Source of the DNA: Anaeromassilibacillus stercoravium
GTDB lineage: Bacteria; Bacillota; Clostridia; Oscillospirales; Acutalibacteraceae
Length of the DNA stretch: 14,961 bases
NCBI GenBank assembly: GCA_019118845.1
Contig: DWYE01000128.1
Span: 1 to 14,961, forward strand
Direction of reading: 5' to 3'
Shown: positions 1 to 8,261 of the stretch, in pieces
Layout: each line of letters begins with the position of its first letter
Numbering within the stretch: position 1 is the first letter of the stretch
The notes under the pieces: generated by a model
Seen by the model: only the letters and a program-made list of their open reading frames with translations
Database searches by the model: none
Told to the model about the DNA's origin: nothing
Translations under genes and position numbers: made by a program

Positions 1-2
1 TG

Positions 3-41
3 GATGACAAGCCCTACAATGAAAAAAATTACAAATTGTAA
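3..41 (+). CDS. Possible C-terminal tail of an upstream gene (partial)
   Basis: One plus-strand frame is open from the window edge and ends in TAA at 39-41, giving a hydrophilic 12-residue tail (DDKPYNEKNYKL). The position, about 35 nt before a bidirectional terminator, fits the end of a rightward gene converging on murF. Only 39 nt are visible and another frame is also open to 132, so this is a weak call and no product can be named. Confidence 0.22.
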   Translation, partial: DDKPYNEKNYKL

Positions 42-75
42 CCAGATGGAGGGGAAAAATCTCAAAAAACATATA

Positions 76-122
76 AAAACCTGCGTAAAAGACGGGAAGA
101 ATCCATCTTTTACGCAGGTTTT
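76..122. terminator. Bidirectional rho-independent terminator after murF
   Basis: A perfect 17-bp stem (arms 76-92 and 106-122) closes a 13-nt loop. On the minus strand the stem is followed by a T-rich tract (complement of the A-rich 61-79), so it ends the leftward murE-murF operon. On the plus strand the right arm itself ends in TTTT, so it can also stop transcription coming from the left edge. Confidence 0.85.
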
Positions 123-179
123 CTCGAACTAAAAAGTAACAAAAATGTTACCGGCGGTAAAACGGCAGGGCAAAGTCCC

Positions 180-1556
180 TTATCCAAGATATTCCAAGAG
201 CTTTTTCACAATTTCATCGGTGTGCATCCCGCGGGACCCCTTTACTAAAACAACATCCCCGCAGCGAAGAAGCCCCTTTAAGACCTCTACCGCTTCCTCA
301 TTGGAAGCGCAAACATGGCAGGGAATTTCCGGTTTGACAGAACGCGCTCCTTCTGCAATGGCCGCCGCACGTGTCCCAACGGTCACCAAGGCATCCACGC
401 CGGTTCCGGCTGCGTAAGCGCCCACCTCAAAATGCGCGCGGTGCTCCAGGGCACCAAGCTCCAGCATATCCGCCAGGACCGCAATGCAACGCCCATCCTG
501 TTCCCGCAGGTTTTCCAGCATATCCAAGCTGCTTTTGAGTGCATCCGGGCTTGCATTGTACGAGTCGTCGATGACCGTGATCCCCTTATGGCGGTGCAGC
601 TGCTGCCGCATGGCAAGGGGCTGATATTCCTGCAGGGCTTTAGCCGCTTTTTCCAAATCCACTCCAAGGAAATGTGCCACCGCAAGGCTGGCCAGTGCGT
701 TCGTCACATTGTGCAGCCCCAAAACGGGCAGATCCACTTCCTGTGCAATCCCATTTGTTCGGAAGACAAACCGGACCCCATTGGGGTGGAAAGCGATCTG
801 TTCGGCGCGGTCATCGCACCATGGCTGCATCCCAAAGTACCGCGTTTTTACCCGGAGCTTTCCCCGCAAGCCCGCCAGCATGGGGTCGTCTCCGTTCAAA
901 AACAAGACAGAATCCTCCTGAAAACGGTCAATGATATGCAGCTTTTCCCCCAGGATGTTCTGCTGTGTTTTGAGCTGCTGAATGTGGGAAATCCCGATAT
1001 TGGTGATCACCGCACAATTGGGCGCTGCGATCTCCGCCAGACGGCTCATTTCGCCAAAATCGCTCATCCCCATCTCCACAACAGCGACCTCATGCTCCGG
1101 CTCCAGACGGAACATCGTCAGCGGCAATCCGACCTGGCTGTTGTGGTTTCCTTCCGTACGCATAACCTTCTTTTCCGCAGAAAGGGCAAGCGCGATCATC
1201 TCTTTCGTCGTCGTCTTCCCGACGCTTCCCGTCACGCCGACCACCGGGATTGAAAACCGCTGGCGGTATGCGGTGGCGATCAGCTGCAACGCGGAAAGGG
1301 TATTGGGGACCCGGATCCAAGCATGGGAATCCTCCATCTCCGTATGTTCTTCTGTCAGGGTTGCCACCGCGCCGGCCGCAAATGTCGCCGTGATGTATGC
1401 ATGCGCATCGGTCCGTTCCCCTTTGATGGGGACGAACAGTGCGCCGGGCTCTATTTTCCGGCTGTCGGTGCTCACAGAAGTCACAACCGCTTCCGGGTCC
1501 CCACACAGAAGTTTCCCTCCACAGACTCTACGAATTTCTTCCACCGTCATCTTCAT
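180..1556 (-). CDS. murF: UDP-N-acetylmuramoyl-tripeptide--D-alanyl-D-alanine ligase
   Basis: MurF adds D-Ala-D-Ala to the UDP-MurNAc tripeptide in the cytoplasm, using ATP, and completes the pentapeptide precursor of peptidoglycan. The 458-aa product has the normal Mur-ligase length and order. An N-terminal uridine-nucleotide domain is followed by the P-loop TGSVGKTTT near residues 109-117, a GNHNSQVGLPLT segment near 136-147, and the central-domain VEMGMSDFGEM near 160-170. The C-terminal domain has DDSYNASPDA at 330-339 and LADMLELG at 361-368. The ATG at 1556 was chosen because GGAGG lies 7 nt upstream. An in-frame extension to 1598 has no comparable site and runs almost to the murE stop. 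It is the last gene of a leftward operon, 44 nt after murE, and a strong terminator follows. Nothing looks broken. The family call is firm. Confidence 0.95.
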   Translation of the reverse strand: MKMTVEEIRRVCGGKLLCGDPEAVVTSVSTDSRKIEPGALFVPIKGERTDAHAYITATFAAGAVATLTEEHTEMEDSHAWIRVPNTLSALQLIATAYRQRFSIPVVGVTGSVGKTTTKEMIALALSAEKKVMRTEGNHNSQVGLPLTMFRLEPEHEVAVVEMGMSDFGEMSRLAEIAAPNCAVITNIGISHIQQLKTQQNILGEKLHIIDRFQEDSVLFLNGDDPMLAGLRGKLRVKTRYFGMQPWCDDRAEQIAFHPNGVRFVFRTNGIAQEVDLPVLGLHNVTNALASLAVAHFLGVDLEKAAKALQEYQPLAMRQQLHRHKGITVIDDSYNASPDALKSSLDMLENLREQDGRCIAVLADMLELGALEHRAHFEVGAYAAGTGVDALVTVGTRAAAIAEGARSVKPEIPCHVCASNEEAVEVLKGLLRCGDVVLVKGSRGMHTDEIVKKLLEYLG

Positions 1557-1600
1557 GGTTCTGCCTCCTTTTCTCTTGGATGTTCTAGGGCGTTCCAAAT

Positions 1601-3061
1601 TCAGGACAACCCTTCCTCTTTTAAAATGTCCGCAACGACTTCCCGTTCGTCCAGATGGTATTTGACCCCTTTGATCTCCTGATAATCTTCATGTCCCTTG
1701 CCAGCGAGGACAATAATGTCCCCCTCCTGCGCGTGGTCCATGCAATATTTGATGGCCTCTTTGCGGTCCGGGATCACGATATACTTCCCGTCTGTTTTGT
1801 GCAGCCCCACTTCGATATCCGAGATAATGTCCATGACATCCTCAAACCGGGAGTTGTCGGCGGTCACTACGGAAAGGTCCGCCAGCCGCCCGCTGACCTC
1901 CCCCATTTCATACCGGCGGGAGCGCGCCCGGTTGCCGCCCGCTCCAAACAGGCAGATCAGCCGGTTTGGATGATATTCCCGCAGCGTTTCCAGGATGTTC
2001 TCCATGCTGACGGCGTTGTGCGCATAATCGATCAACAGCGTATAATTTCCCGGCACCTTGACCGGCTCCACACGCCCTTTCACCTTGACCGCATTCAAAC
2101 CGCGCCGGATGTTCTCCTCGGTTACGCCGAAGTGACGGCAAACCGCGATGGCTGCCAGCGCGTTATACACGCTGAAATGCCCTGGGATATCCACATCCAC
2201 GCCGAACTGATAGGGCCCATCCAATTCAAAATGCACCCCCAAATAGCCGGGGCGGGAGAGTAAGCGCTCCCCTTTGGCACGCAGCTGCGCCTCCGGATGG
2301 AAACCATAGGTCTCCAATTGGCAGGTGTGCCCTTCTGTGATGGCCTTCCAATTTTCATCGTCGATGTTGACGATCCCCAGCTCGCACTGGCGGAACAGCA
2401 TCGCCTTACATGCGCGGTACTCCTCCAAACTCTTATGTTCATTTCCGCCGATATGGTCGGGCGAAAAATTCGTAAACAAGCCGATGGAAAACGTGAAACC
2501 GGATACCCGGTGATCCCGCAGGCCGATGGAGGAAGCTTCGATCACCGCCGCCCCACACCCCTCGTCCGCCATCCGGCGGAGGGACTTCTGCACTTCATAC
2601 GACTCCGGCGTTGTGTTCTCCGTCTTAATCACCTGATCGCCAATCACCGTACCGATGGTGCCGATCAAGCCAGTCTTGATCCCCGCATCCTCCAAAATGG
2701 AACGGATCATATACGAGGTGGTGGTCTTTCCTTTCGTTCCCGTAAGGCCCACAACACGCAGATCCTTCGCGGGATGCCCAAAATACGCCGCAGAGAGCAC
2801 GGCAAGCGCATAGCGGGTATCCTCCACCACTACGACGGTGGCCCCCGATGCGTCCACCTCGTGCTGCGCTATCACCGCCACGGCTCCTGCCTCTACCGCC
2901 TGCTGTGCATAGCGATGGCCGTCTGCGTTCGCCCCACACAGGCAGATAAACGCACATCCAGGCTTTGCCTTGCGCGAATCATAAATGAGATCGGAGATTT
3001 CCAACTCCGTACTGCCGGAACTCTGATATTCCAACCCTTCCAGTAAATCTTTTAAAAGCAT
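1601..3061 (-). CDS. murE: UDP-N-acetylmuramyl-tripeptide synthetase, divergent clostridial MurE
   Basis: MurE adds the third residue of the stem peptide to UDP-MurNAc-L-Ala-D-Glu. The 486-aa product shows the P-loop GTKGKTTT at 108-115, the substrate motif NTTPES at 149-154, DYAHN at 345-349 and GKGHEDYQ at 454-461. The diaminopimelate motif is usually DNPR; here it is DNSR (402-405), which keeps the arginine. GKGHE also favours meso-DAP over lysine. The central 'EVSSHAL' and 'TRDHLDYHG' blocks of textbook MurE are replaced by EASSIGL and SPDHIGGNEHKS, a form I associate with a clostridial subfamily. ATG 3061 follows GGGGAAAGG. The in-frame TTG at 3127 would nearly abut the preceding gene but has no visible ribosome site. 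The gene lies between a glycosyltransferase and murF in one operon. Ligase function is firm; the exact amino acid is less certain. Confidence 0.9.
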   Translation of the reverse strand: MLLKDLLEGLEYQSSGSTELEISDLIYDSRKAKPGCAFICLCGANADGHRYAQQAVEAGAVAVIAQHEVDASGATVVVVEDTRYALAVLSAAYFGHPAKDLRVVGLTGTKGKTTTSYMIRSILEDAGIKTGLIGTIGTVIGDQVIKTENTTPESYEVQKSLRRMADEGCGAAVIEASSIGLRDHRVSGFTFSIGLFTNFSPDHIGGNEHKSLEEYRACKAMLFRQCELGIVNIDDENWKAITEGHTCQLETYGFHPEAQLRAKGERLLSRPGYLGVHFELDGPYQFGVDVDIPGHFSVYNALAAIAVCRHFGVTEENIRRGLNAVKVKGRVEPVKVPGNYTLLIDYAHNAVSMENILETLREYHPNRLICLFGAGGNRARSRRYEMGEVSGRLADLSVVTADNSRFEDVMDIISDIEVGLHKTDGKYIVIPDRKEAIKYCMDHAQEGDIIVLAGKGHEDYQEIKGVKYHLDEREVVADILKEEGLS

Positions 3062-3133
3062 AACCTTTCCCCGATGCGTCCAAAAGGGCGCTTCCTTTCC
3101 ATCGTTCATTGTTTCTATTGGAAACAATTATGT

Positions 3134-4330
3134 TTATTCCGAGCCGATCAGTGAATATACCTTTTCGATCTCGTTTTCGTTTGTATAGTCCTCTGCTTCC
3201 AAGGCGTCGTGGAAGCGCTGCCGCAGCTCTCCGTCGGTCAACAGCTTTTCCAGGCCTTCCGCAATCCCTTCCGGCGTCATGGGGACGATCAAGCCATTTT
3301 CCCCGGAGGTCACCTGATCCGCTGCTGTGGAGAAATCCGTCAGCAAAATAGGCTTGCACAACACCATTGCCTCGTCCACGGCAATGGACTTCCCTTCAAA
3401 GCGCGACGGCTGCAAATACACATCGCAGGCCCGCAGAAACGGATAAGGATTCGCCTGTTCCCCCAGGAAGCAGACGTCCTGCTCGATGCCAAGGGAGCGC
3501 GCTTGCTCCCGCAAAGCGGCCTCCTCGGGACCGACACCGATGATATACCAGCGGAATTCCAGCCCTTTCTCGCGGAGGGAAGCAACCGCGGGCAAGGCGA
3601 GGTCTAACCCCTTCTGTACGGAGAGACGCGCAATGGACAACACACGGCTGCCCGAATAGCGGTCCCCAAAATCCACGGGCGCCTCCGCCATTTTCCGCAG
3701 GAACTGCGCGGAGAGGATGTTATAGACCACATGGAATTTCTCCCGGAACTCCGGGAAATTATCCTCCAACGCCATCTTACAGCCCTCTGAGACCGTACAT
3801 AGCGCGTCCAGCTGCTTCACATAGGGCCGGTCGAAATCCTGGCTCAGCCCCATAGCGTTGTAGTCCCCGTGGATAAACCCGATCTTCCGCTTGGCCTGCA
3901 CCTTGGTGACCGCATAATAGATGGGCTGCCCCTCCATAAAGGCCACCACCGCATCGTATTCTTTACGGGCCGGATGCACAAAGTGCTTTTCAATTTTCCA
4001 CATGCGTGCCAGGCGGTCCCCCATCCCTCCAGGGGTTTTTCCCGCAAAGGTCACCAGCAAGCGGCAGACCGCCGCCAGTGGGTGGCCGCCTTTTACCAAG
4101 GCAAACAGTGCTTTGCGGATATTCAGCTTATATTCCGCCGGGAAAAGGGGCGGAAGCAAGTTCACCTGGGGCGGAACGCGCTCTAAAAAAAGCCCTTCAT
4201 TGGCAAAAAGCTGCAAATCAACGTCATATCTTGTAAAATCGAACAGAGAGAGCAATGTCACCAGGCTTTTCTCAATCCCACCGCTGTGCAAACTGTAATT
4301 GATAAAAAGCACCTGTTTTTTCTGGGACAT
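3134..4330 (-). CDS. GT4-family glycosyltransferase (GT-B fold)
   Basis: A 398-aa cytosolic enzyme expected to move a sugar from a nucleotide donor to a lipid-linked or polymer acceptor. The N-terminal Rossmann half opens VLFINYSLHSGGIEKSL (8-24), with the Gly-rich acceptor loop typical of GT4. The C-terminal half has RLSVQKGLDLAL near 235-246, VGPEE near 266-270 and the E-x7-E pair E312/E320 in SRFEGKSIAVDEAM. There is no signal peptide or membrane helix. The start ATG has GGAGGAGGGG upstream. It lies 17 nt after the GT2 gene and 72 nt before murE, so it is co-transcribed with them. The neighbours suggest a cell-surface glycopolymer. Neither sugar nor acceptor can be read from sequence. Confidence 0.88.
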   Translation of the reverse strand: MSQKKQVLFINYSLHSGGIEKSLVTLLSLFDFTRYDVDLQLFANEGLFLERVPPQVNLLPPLFPAEYKLNIRKALFALVKGGHPLAAVCRLLVTFAGKTPGGMGDRLARMWKIEKHFVHPARKEYDAVVAFMEGQPIYYAVTKVQAKRKIGFIHGDYNAMGLSQDFDRPYVKQLDALCTVSEGCKMALEDNFPEFREKFHVVYNILSAQFLRKMAEAPVDFGDRYSGSRVLSIARLSVQKGLDLALPAVASLREKGLEFRWYIIGVGPEEAALREQARSLGIEQDVCFLGEQANPYPFLRACDVYLQPSRFEGKSIAVDEAMVLCKPILLTDFSTAADQVTSGENGLIVPMTPEGIAEGLEKLLTDGELRQRFHDALEAEDYTNENEIEKVYSLIGSE

Positions 4331-4347
4331 GACGACCCCTCCTCCGG

Positions 4348-5412
4348 TTATTTTTTTTGCGTATCACGGAACAGCATATGGCTATAGAAGCGATAAAATG
4401 CATAGACCATCGACGGATTCCCCGTGCGGATCACCCGCAAGATCAATTGATCGGACCGATTCCCGCCCAACAGATAGGAAGAAGCCGCCGCTTCTTTTAA
4501 CAGCGGGGTCTCCAAGATCCCCTTCACCTCCGCCTTGCGCTGCTTGGCGTCCGCAGGGTTGTGCGGGCTGAAGCAGTTCACCAGCGCGGAATGCGCTGCA
4601 TTGCGGAGCAGCCAAGCCAAGTGGCGTTCCCGGTATTGCTTATCCATCCCCTGTTGTTTCAGAAATTTCTGCACAACCTGGTAGCACTTCGTCATCATTT
4701 CCATCTTGTGCGGACGGTAACGGGTGCTGAGGGACTCCGGGTTGTAACGGTAGTGATAATAAGCGCCTTTGGCAAAGACGATCTTCTTAGCCAATGTATG
4801 CGCCATAATGGACACCGGCAGATCCTCCAGCATGATCTCCTGCTCATTGAAATACGCCAGATGATTTTCCACAAACCAGGCACGCCGGTAGAGCCTGCGC
4901 CATGCACAGCCCAGCATCTCCGTGGTGCGCCAGGAACTCCCGCTCACCGACGGGCCGATCAATTCCTCCAGCAATGCCCGGTTGCGCTCTTCATCCGACT
5001 CGCCCGCCTGCAACGGCACGCTGCATGCGCGGCTCTCCCCGTCGATCAGGTTTTCGCGCATATAGTTAAACACCACCAGGTCGGCCTCCTGCTCCTTTGC
5101 CGCCGCATAGACGGTTTCCAGCATCTCCGGGTCCACCCAGTCATCGGAATCGATAAAGGCGAGGTACTCGCCCGTAGCGCGCGCCACACCATAGTTGCGC
5201 GTATCCCCTAACCCGCCGTGGGGTTTCTCCAGGACACGCACCCGCTTGTCCGTTTCAAAGGAGCGGGCAACCTTCAACGACCCGTCCGTCGAAGCGTCGT
5301 TTACAAGCAAAACCTCTATATCTTCTAAAGTTTGGGACAAAATACTTTTTACGCACTGTTCCAAATAGTCTTCCACATTGTAAACCGGTACAATCACACT
5401 GACCTTCGGCAC
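4348..5412 (-). CDS. GT2-family glycosyltransferase (GT-A fold)
   Basis: A 354-aa inverting glycosyltransferase. The first 100 residues are classic GT2: VSVIVPVYNVEDYLEQCV at 4-21, VNDASTDGS at 37-45, and the metal/nucleotide site FIDSDDWVDPEM at 86-97, with a DxD at 88-90. The rest is a helical C-terminal region of the kind seen in capsule and teichoic-acid-like polymer enzymes, with no obvious transmembrane segment. Translation starts at GTG 5412, supported by AAAGGAGG 7 nt upstream; the next in-frame methionine would remove the conserved first strand. It lies 24 nt after one GT4 gene and 17 nt before another. The three probably extend the same oligosaccharide. Substrates are unknown. Confidence 0.9.
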   Translation of the reverse strand: MPKVSVIVPVYNVEDYLEQCVKSILSQTLEDIEVLLVNDASTDGSLKVARSFETDKRVRVLEKPHGGLGDTRNYGVARATGEYLAFIDSDDWVDPEMLETVYAAAKEQEADLVVFNYMRENLIDGESRACSVPLQAGESDEERNRALLEELIGPSVSGSSWRTTEMLGCAWRRLYRRAWFVENHLAYFNEQEIMLEDLPVSIMAHTLAKKIVFAKGAYYHYRYNPESLSTRYRPHKMEMMTKCYQVVQKFLKQQGMDKQYRERHLAWLLRNAAHSALVNCFSPHNPADAKQRKAEVKGILETPLLKEAAASSYLLGGNRSDQLILRVIRTGNPSMVYAFYRFYSHMLFRDTQKK

Positions 5413-5436
5413 GTAAAAGCCTCCTTTCCGATTCCC

Positions 5437-6591
5437 TTATGCACCGAGGAACGCAAGGATGCGCTGCATCATCGCCTTCCAATCGTATTGTTCTTCTGCA
5501 AATGTTCGTTCTTGTCTGCTGCAATCCGCCTGCCGCCTACAGCGCTCAACGAATGCAATCAATTGCTCCATATCCACCGGTGTATCGTCATTCGGCACAC
5601 GGAGCGCGAACGGCTCCTTACCGGTGAGGCTGTCGTCGTCATATGCGTAGAGGAACGGCAATCCCGCCGCGGCATATTCCCTCGCCTTCAGCGAGGAACA
5701 GCGGGTCAACCCACGCCGGTAGCATCCCAGTGTGGAAATCCCCACATCCGCTGTACGGTAGGTGCGGTTCAGCTCGTCACCCGTTTGAAAGCCCGGGCAC
5801 AGCACGTCCTCCGTCAGGCCAAGGGATTTCACTTGCGCCAGGAATCCCGGCATTTCGGTGCGGTCGCCGCCCACCAGCACAAAGCGCAGCGGATGACGCC
5901 CGCCGGACGCCCGGTACGCCTGCATGCCGCGCAGGATGCGGTCGTATCCCTGCCACCACAGCGTCCCGGCCACCCCCAACATAGTGATGGGTTCCCCTTC
6001 CGGCTTCGGCGCAACCACCGGGATGGAATCCGTATCGATGCCGTTGTCCGCATTGATTGCTTTTACACCGAAGAAGTGGTCTGCATGGTTCCCATAGAGC
6101 ACAACGCCATCGACTAGCCCCTTTAAAGAGAGTCCGGAGAGGCGGTCCGCCGCGATATTGGCCGCAATCTTGGCCGCTGTCGTTGCGCCCGCTTTGATCC
6201 CCTTGGCGTATTGAATGTTTCGCGCGTAATCCTTCAAATAGGGATAATTGGGGATTTCCACCCCGATCTGCCGGGTTCCGGCTTTTCGGGCGGCTTTGCA
6301 AAGATGAATCACATCAAAGCTGATCCGGTCCAGGCGGATATACAGGACGTCGAACCGGTGCGCAGCCACATAATCCGCTGCAATTTGGAAAAACTGCTTC
6401 ATCACGCGGCCCGGCCCGATCTGTACTTCGTGGCGGTCCTCACCGCAGAAACAAAATGTCTTCTCCCGCCACAGGGTATAAGTCACCTCATAGCCAAGCT
6501 TTTGAAACGCGGACGCCTGCCCGCGAATCTTCCGTGTAACGCCGAGGTAGAGCGGCGCGTCCTCCTGGAAGGTGAGATACAGCAATTTCAT
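5437..6591 (-). CDS. GT4-like glycosyltransferase, first gene of envelope operon
   Basis: A 384-aa GT-B-fold protein. It begins MKLLYLTFQED, followed by an RGQASAFQKLGYEVTY segment typical of GT4 acceptor domains. The middle contains NADNGIDTDSIP, the usual 'NGID' donor-domain hallmark, and the C-terminal half ends its donor loop with KAREYAAAGLPF, whose glutamate matches the second E of E-x7-E. The first E is not obvious, so the family match is good but divergent. The ATG at 6591 follows AGAAGG by 11 nt; an in-frame TTG at 6600 sits too close to it. A sigma-A-like promoter lies about 60 nt upstream, so this gene heads the run of three glycosyltransferases, murE and murF. Confidence 0.83.
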   Translation of the reverse strand: MKLLYLTFQEDAPLYLGVTRKIRGQASAFQKLGYEVTYTLWREKTFCFCGEDRHEVQIGPGRVMKQFFQIAADYVAAHRFDVLYIRLDRISFDVIHLCKAARKAGTRQIGVEIPNYPYLKDYARNIQYAKGIKAGATTAAKIAANIAADRLSGLSLKGLVDGVVLYGNHADHFFGVKAINADNGIDTDSIPVVAPKPEGEPITMLGVAGTLWWQGYDRILRGMQAYRASGGRHPLRFVLVGGDRTEMPGFLAQVKSLGLTEDVLCPGFQTGDELNRTYRTADVGISTLGCYRRGLTRCSSLKAREYAAAGLPFLYAYDDDSLTGKEPFALRVPNDDTPVDMEQLIAFVERCRRQADCSRQERTFAEEQYDWKAMMQRILAFLGA

Positions 6592-6653
6592 GAATGGCAA
6601 AGCCTTCTTTCCGGGGAATCATCCCTTCTCTATTTTCCATATTGATTGTACAA

Positions 6654-6682
6654 ATTATACCATCCTGCCCCAGGGAGGGCAA
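6654..6682 (-). promoter_or_regulatory. Sigma-A-type promoter of the glycosyltransferase-murEF operon
   Basis: On the minus strand the -35 box TTGCCC (6677-6682) and a perfect -10 TATAAT (6654-6659) are 17 nt apart. Transcription would start near 6647, giving a 5' leader of about 55 nt before the ATG at 6591. A second TATAAT facing the same way (6708-6713) has only a poor -35. Confidence 0.75.
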
Positions 6683-6690
6683 GTAGAAAG

Positions 6691-6723
6691 CCTTTGATTT
6701 TCCTTTGATTATAGTATACTATA
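6691..6723. promoter_or_regulatory. Direct repeat plus palindrome between divergent glycan genes
   Basis: CCTTTGATT occurs twice, 11 nt apart start to start (6691-6699 and 6702-6710), and runs into a 14-bp perfect palindrome, TATAGTATACTATA (6710-6723). The same stretch offers a rightward promoter for the gene at 6836 (TTGATT 6694-6699, 15-nt spacer, TATACT 6715-6720), though the spacing is short. The layout would suit an operator controlling both directions. No regulator gene is visible nearby. Confidence 0.45.
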
Positions 6724-6835
6724 GTCAGAGGAAAAGACGAAGCCCTGCGGGGCAATAAAACGCCGATCCACACCGTACGCTTAAACATTGGAAGCGTGAC
6801 AAACCTTGCATAGATCTTGAATGGAGGCATTGTTC

Positions 6836-8086
6836 ATGAAGACCTGTCTGGTTCTCCTGACCAAAACCTACCCCTTTGACAAGGGGGAAGAATTTATCGA
6901 GGACGAGGTTCCCCTGCTGGCCAAGGCCTTTGACCGCCTCGTCATCGCCGCTACCAGCACCTCCGATGCACCGGAACAAACCCGTTCTGTCCCAGCCAAC
7001 GCTACCATTTTACACATTCCTGCTTCCCGCATCAAACGGGCGCTGCCGGGAGCGGCGCTCTCCTATTTGCCGTTTACCAATTGCCGTGGATACGCCGGCC
7101 CGGAAGAGCGCGCCGCCGTCAAAGGCTCCCTGAAGCGCCGGGGCTTTTTGACCTACTTTTTGGCTAAATCTGAAGCCGTCTACCGTGCAGTGGCCGAAAA
7201 ACTGGCCGATTGCAACTTAGAGCAATACGACGGCGTGACCTTTTACAGCTACTGGTTCTACGACATCGCGCTTGCCGCCGTCCGCCTGCGGGACCACTGC
7301 GGGGCAAAGGCAAAACGGGCCGTCAGCCGTGCGCACCGGTACGACCTTTATGCGGACCGCAACGCAACCGGCTATCTCCCGCTGCGCCCCTATCTGCTGG
7401 AGCATCTGGACCGCGTCTACCCCTGCTCCGCCAACGGGAGTAACCTTCTGAAAAAAAGCTACCCCGCTTACCAGACAAAGGTGGAGACCGCATACCTCGG
7501 CACCCGCGATTTCGGCCTCTCCCCGGAGCCGCAAGGGGACGAGCTGCATATCGTGAGCTGCTGCCATATTTCCCCAGTGAAACGCGTAGAGCTTTTGGCG
7601 CAAGCCCTATCCCTCTTGGAGGACAGCGGCCTCAAATTGCACTGGACGCACTTCGGCGGCGGGGACGGCCTCGACGCCTTAAAAGCCTATGCGAAGGAGC
7701 ATCTCAGTTTTATGGACTGCCAGCTTGCCGGGCCCATTCAAAACGAGGCGCTCATGCGCTATTATCAGCAACACCCCGCAGACCTCTTTGTCAACACCAG
7801 CAGCTCGGAAGGGCTTCCTGTCAGCATCATGGAGGCGTGTTCCTTTGGGATCCCGGCCATTGCCACCGACGTCGGCGGTACCTCCGAGATTGTCCAAGAC
7901 GGCAAAACCGGCTTTTTGCTTCCCATGGAGTTTGCACCAAATGTTTTGGCAGAGCAAATTGTGGCGTTCTCCCGCCTTCCACAGGAACAACGGCAGGCCC
8001 TGCGCGCCAATTGCCGCAAAGTCTGGGAAGAACAATTCTTCGGGGAGCGGAACTTCACCCGTTTTGCCGAAGCCATCCGTCCCTGA
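6836..8086 (+). CDS. GT4-family glycosyltransferase, divergent to the envelope operon
   Basis: A 416-aa GT-B enzyme. The N-terminus MKTCLVLLTKTYPFDKGEEF matches the first strand and loop of GT4 proteins from exopolysaccharide clusters. The donor half has HISPVKRVELLAQAL, then FGGGDG, and the diagnostic SSEGLPVSIMEACSFGIPAIATDVGG with E325 and E333 as the E-x7-E pair. There is no signal peptide. ATG 6836 is chosen over the in-frame ATG 6821 because GGAGG (6823-6827) lies 8 nt before the former and inside the latter. It is transcribed away from the leftward glycosyltransferase operon across a short control region, so it probably works on the same surface glycan. Acceptor and sugar are unknown. 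Confidence 0.9.
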   Translation: MKTCLVLLTKTYPFDKGEEFIEDEVPLLAKAFDRLVIAATSTSDAPEQTRSVPANATILHIPASRIKRALPGAALSYLPFTNCRGYAGPEERAAVKGSLKRRGFLTYFLAKSEAVYRAVAEKLADCNLEQYDGVTFYSYWFYDIALAAVRLRDHCGAKAKRAVSRAHRYDLYADRNATGYLPLRPYLLEHLDRVYPCSANGSNLLKKSYPAYQTKVETAYLGTRDFGLSPEPQGDELHIVSCCHISPVKRVELLAQALSLLEDSGLKLHWTHFGGGDGLDALKAYAKEHLSFMDCQLAGPIQNEALMRYYQQHPADLFVNTSSSEGLPVSIMEACSFGIPAIATDVGGTSEIVQDGKTGFLLPMEFAPNVLAEQIVAFSRLPQEQRQALRANCRKVWEEQFFGERNFTRFAEAIRP

Positions 8087-8125
8087 TTTGTCAGACGAAC
8101 TCAAAAGAATACAAACCATCGTACG

Positions 8126-8165
8126 ATCCCTCTGATGTAGCAGAACGCGCCTACATCAGAGGGAT
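8126..8165 (+). terminator. Long hairpin after the rightward glycosyltransferase
   Basis: A perfect 15-bp stem (8126-8140 with 8151-8165) encloses a 10-nt loop, 40 nt beyond the gene's stop. No real T-run follows on either strand, so it is at best an imperfect terminator and may be a transcript-stabilising or processing structure. Confidence 0.45.
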
Positions 8166-8177
8166 TTATGATGCTGG

Positions 8178-8207
8178 TCGAAAAGAACGCTATATGCGTC
8201 TTTTCGA
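8178..8207. other. Bulged stem-loop in intergenic spacer
   Basis: TCGAAAAG-A-ACGC (8178-8190) pairs with GCGTCTTTTCGA (8196-8207) except for one bulged A. It lies between the 15-bp hairpin and the minus-strand terminator. I see no gene in the 8087-8337 spacer; it holds only these three structures. Confidence 0.4.
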
Positions 8208-8221
8208 ACGCGATCGCTTCC

Positions 8222-8261
8222 ACAAAAAACAGAGTGGCGCCGCTTTCGCCCTGCGCCACTC
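8222..8261 (-). terminator. Rho-independent terminator of the SH3b lipoprotein gene
   Basis: Read on the minus strand, a 9-bp GC-rich stem (8253-8261 with 8232-8240) is followed at once by TGTTTTTTG. It lies about 75 nt past the stop of the lipoprotein gene. Confidence 0.75.

Noticed and set aside
315..1253. Long plus-strand open frame (312 aa)
   Set aside because: It is antisense to murF over its full length, has no ribosome site, and its translation has no recognisable motif, whereas murF is intact on the other strand.
982..1665. Plus-strand open frame of 227 aa over the murF/murE junction
   Set aside because: It crosses two convincing minus-strand genes and shows no family motif.
2297..3046. 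Plus-strand open frame (249 aa) opposite murE
   Set aside because: Shadow of murE in GC-rich codons; no start signals.
3061..3127. TTG-started N-terminal extension of murE
   Set aside because: No ribosome site before it, and the extra residues do not resemble a Mur-ligase N-terminus.
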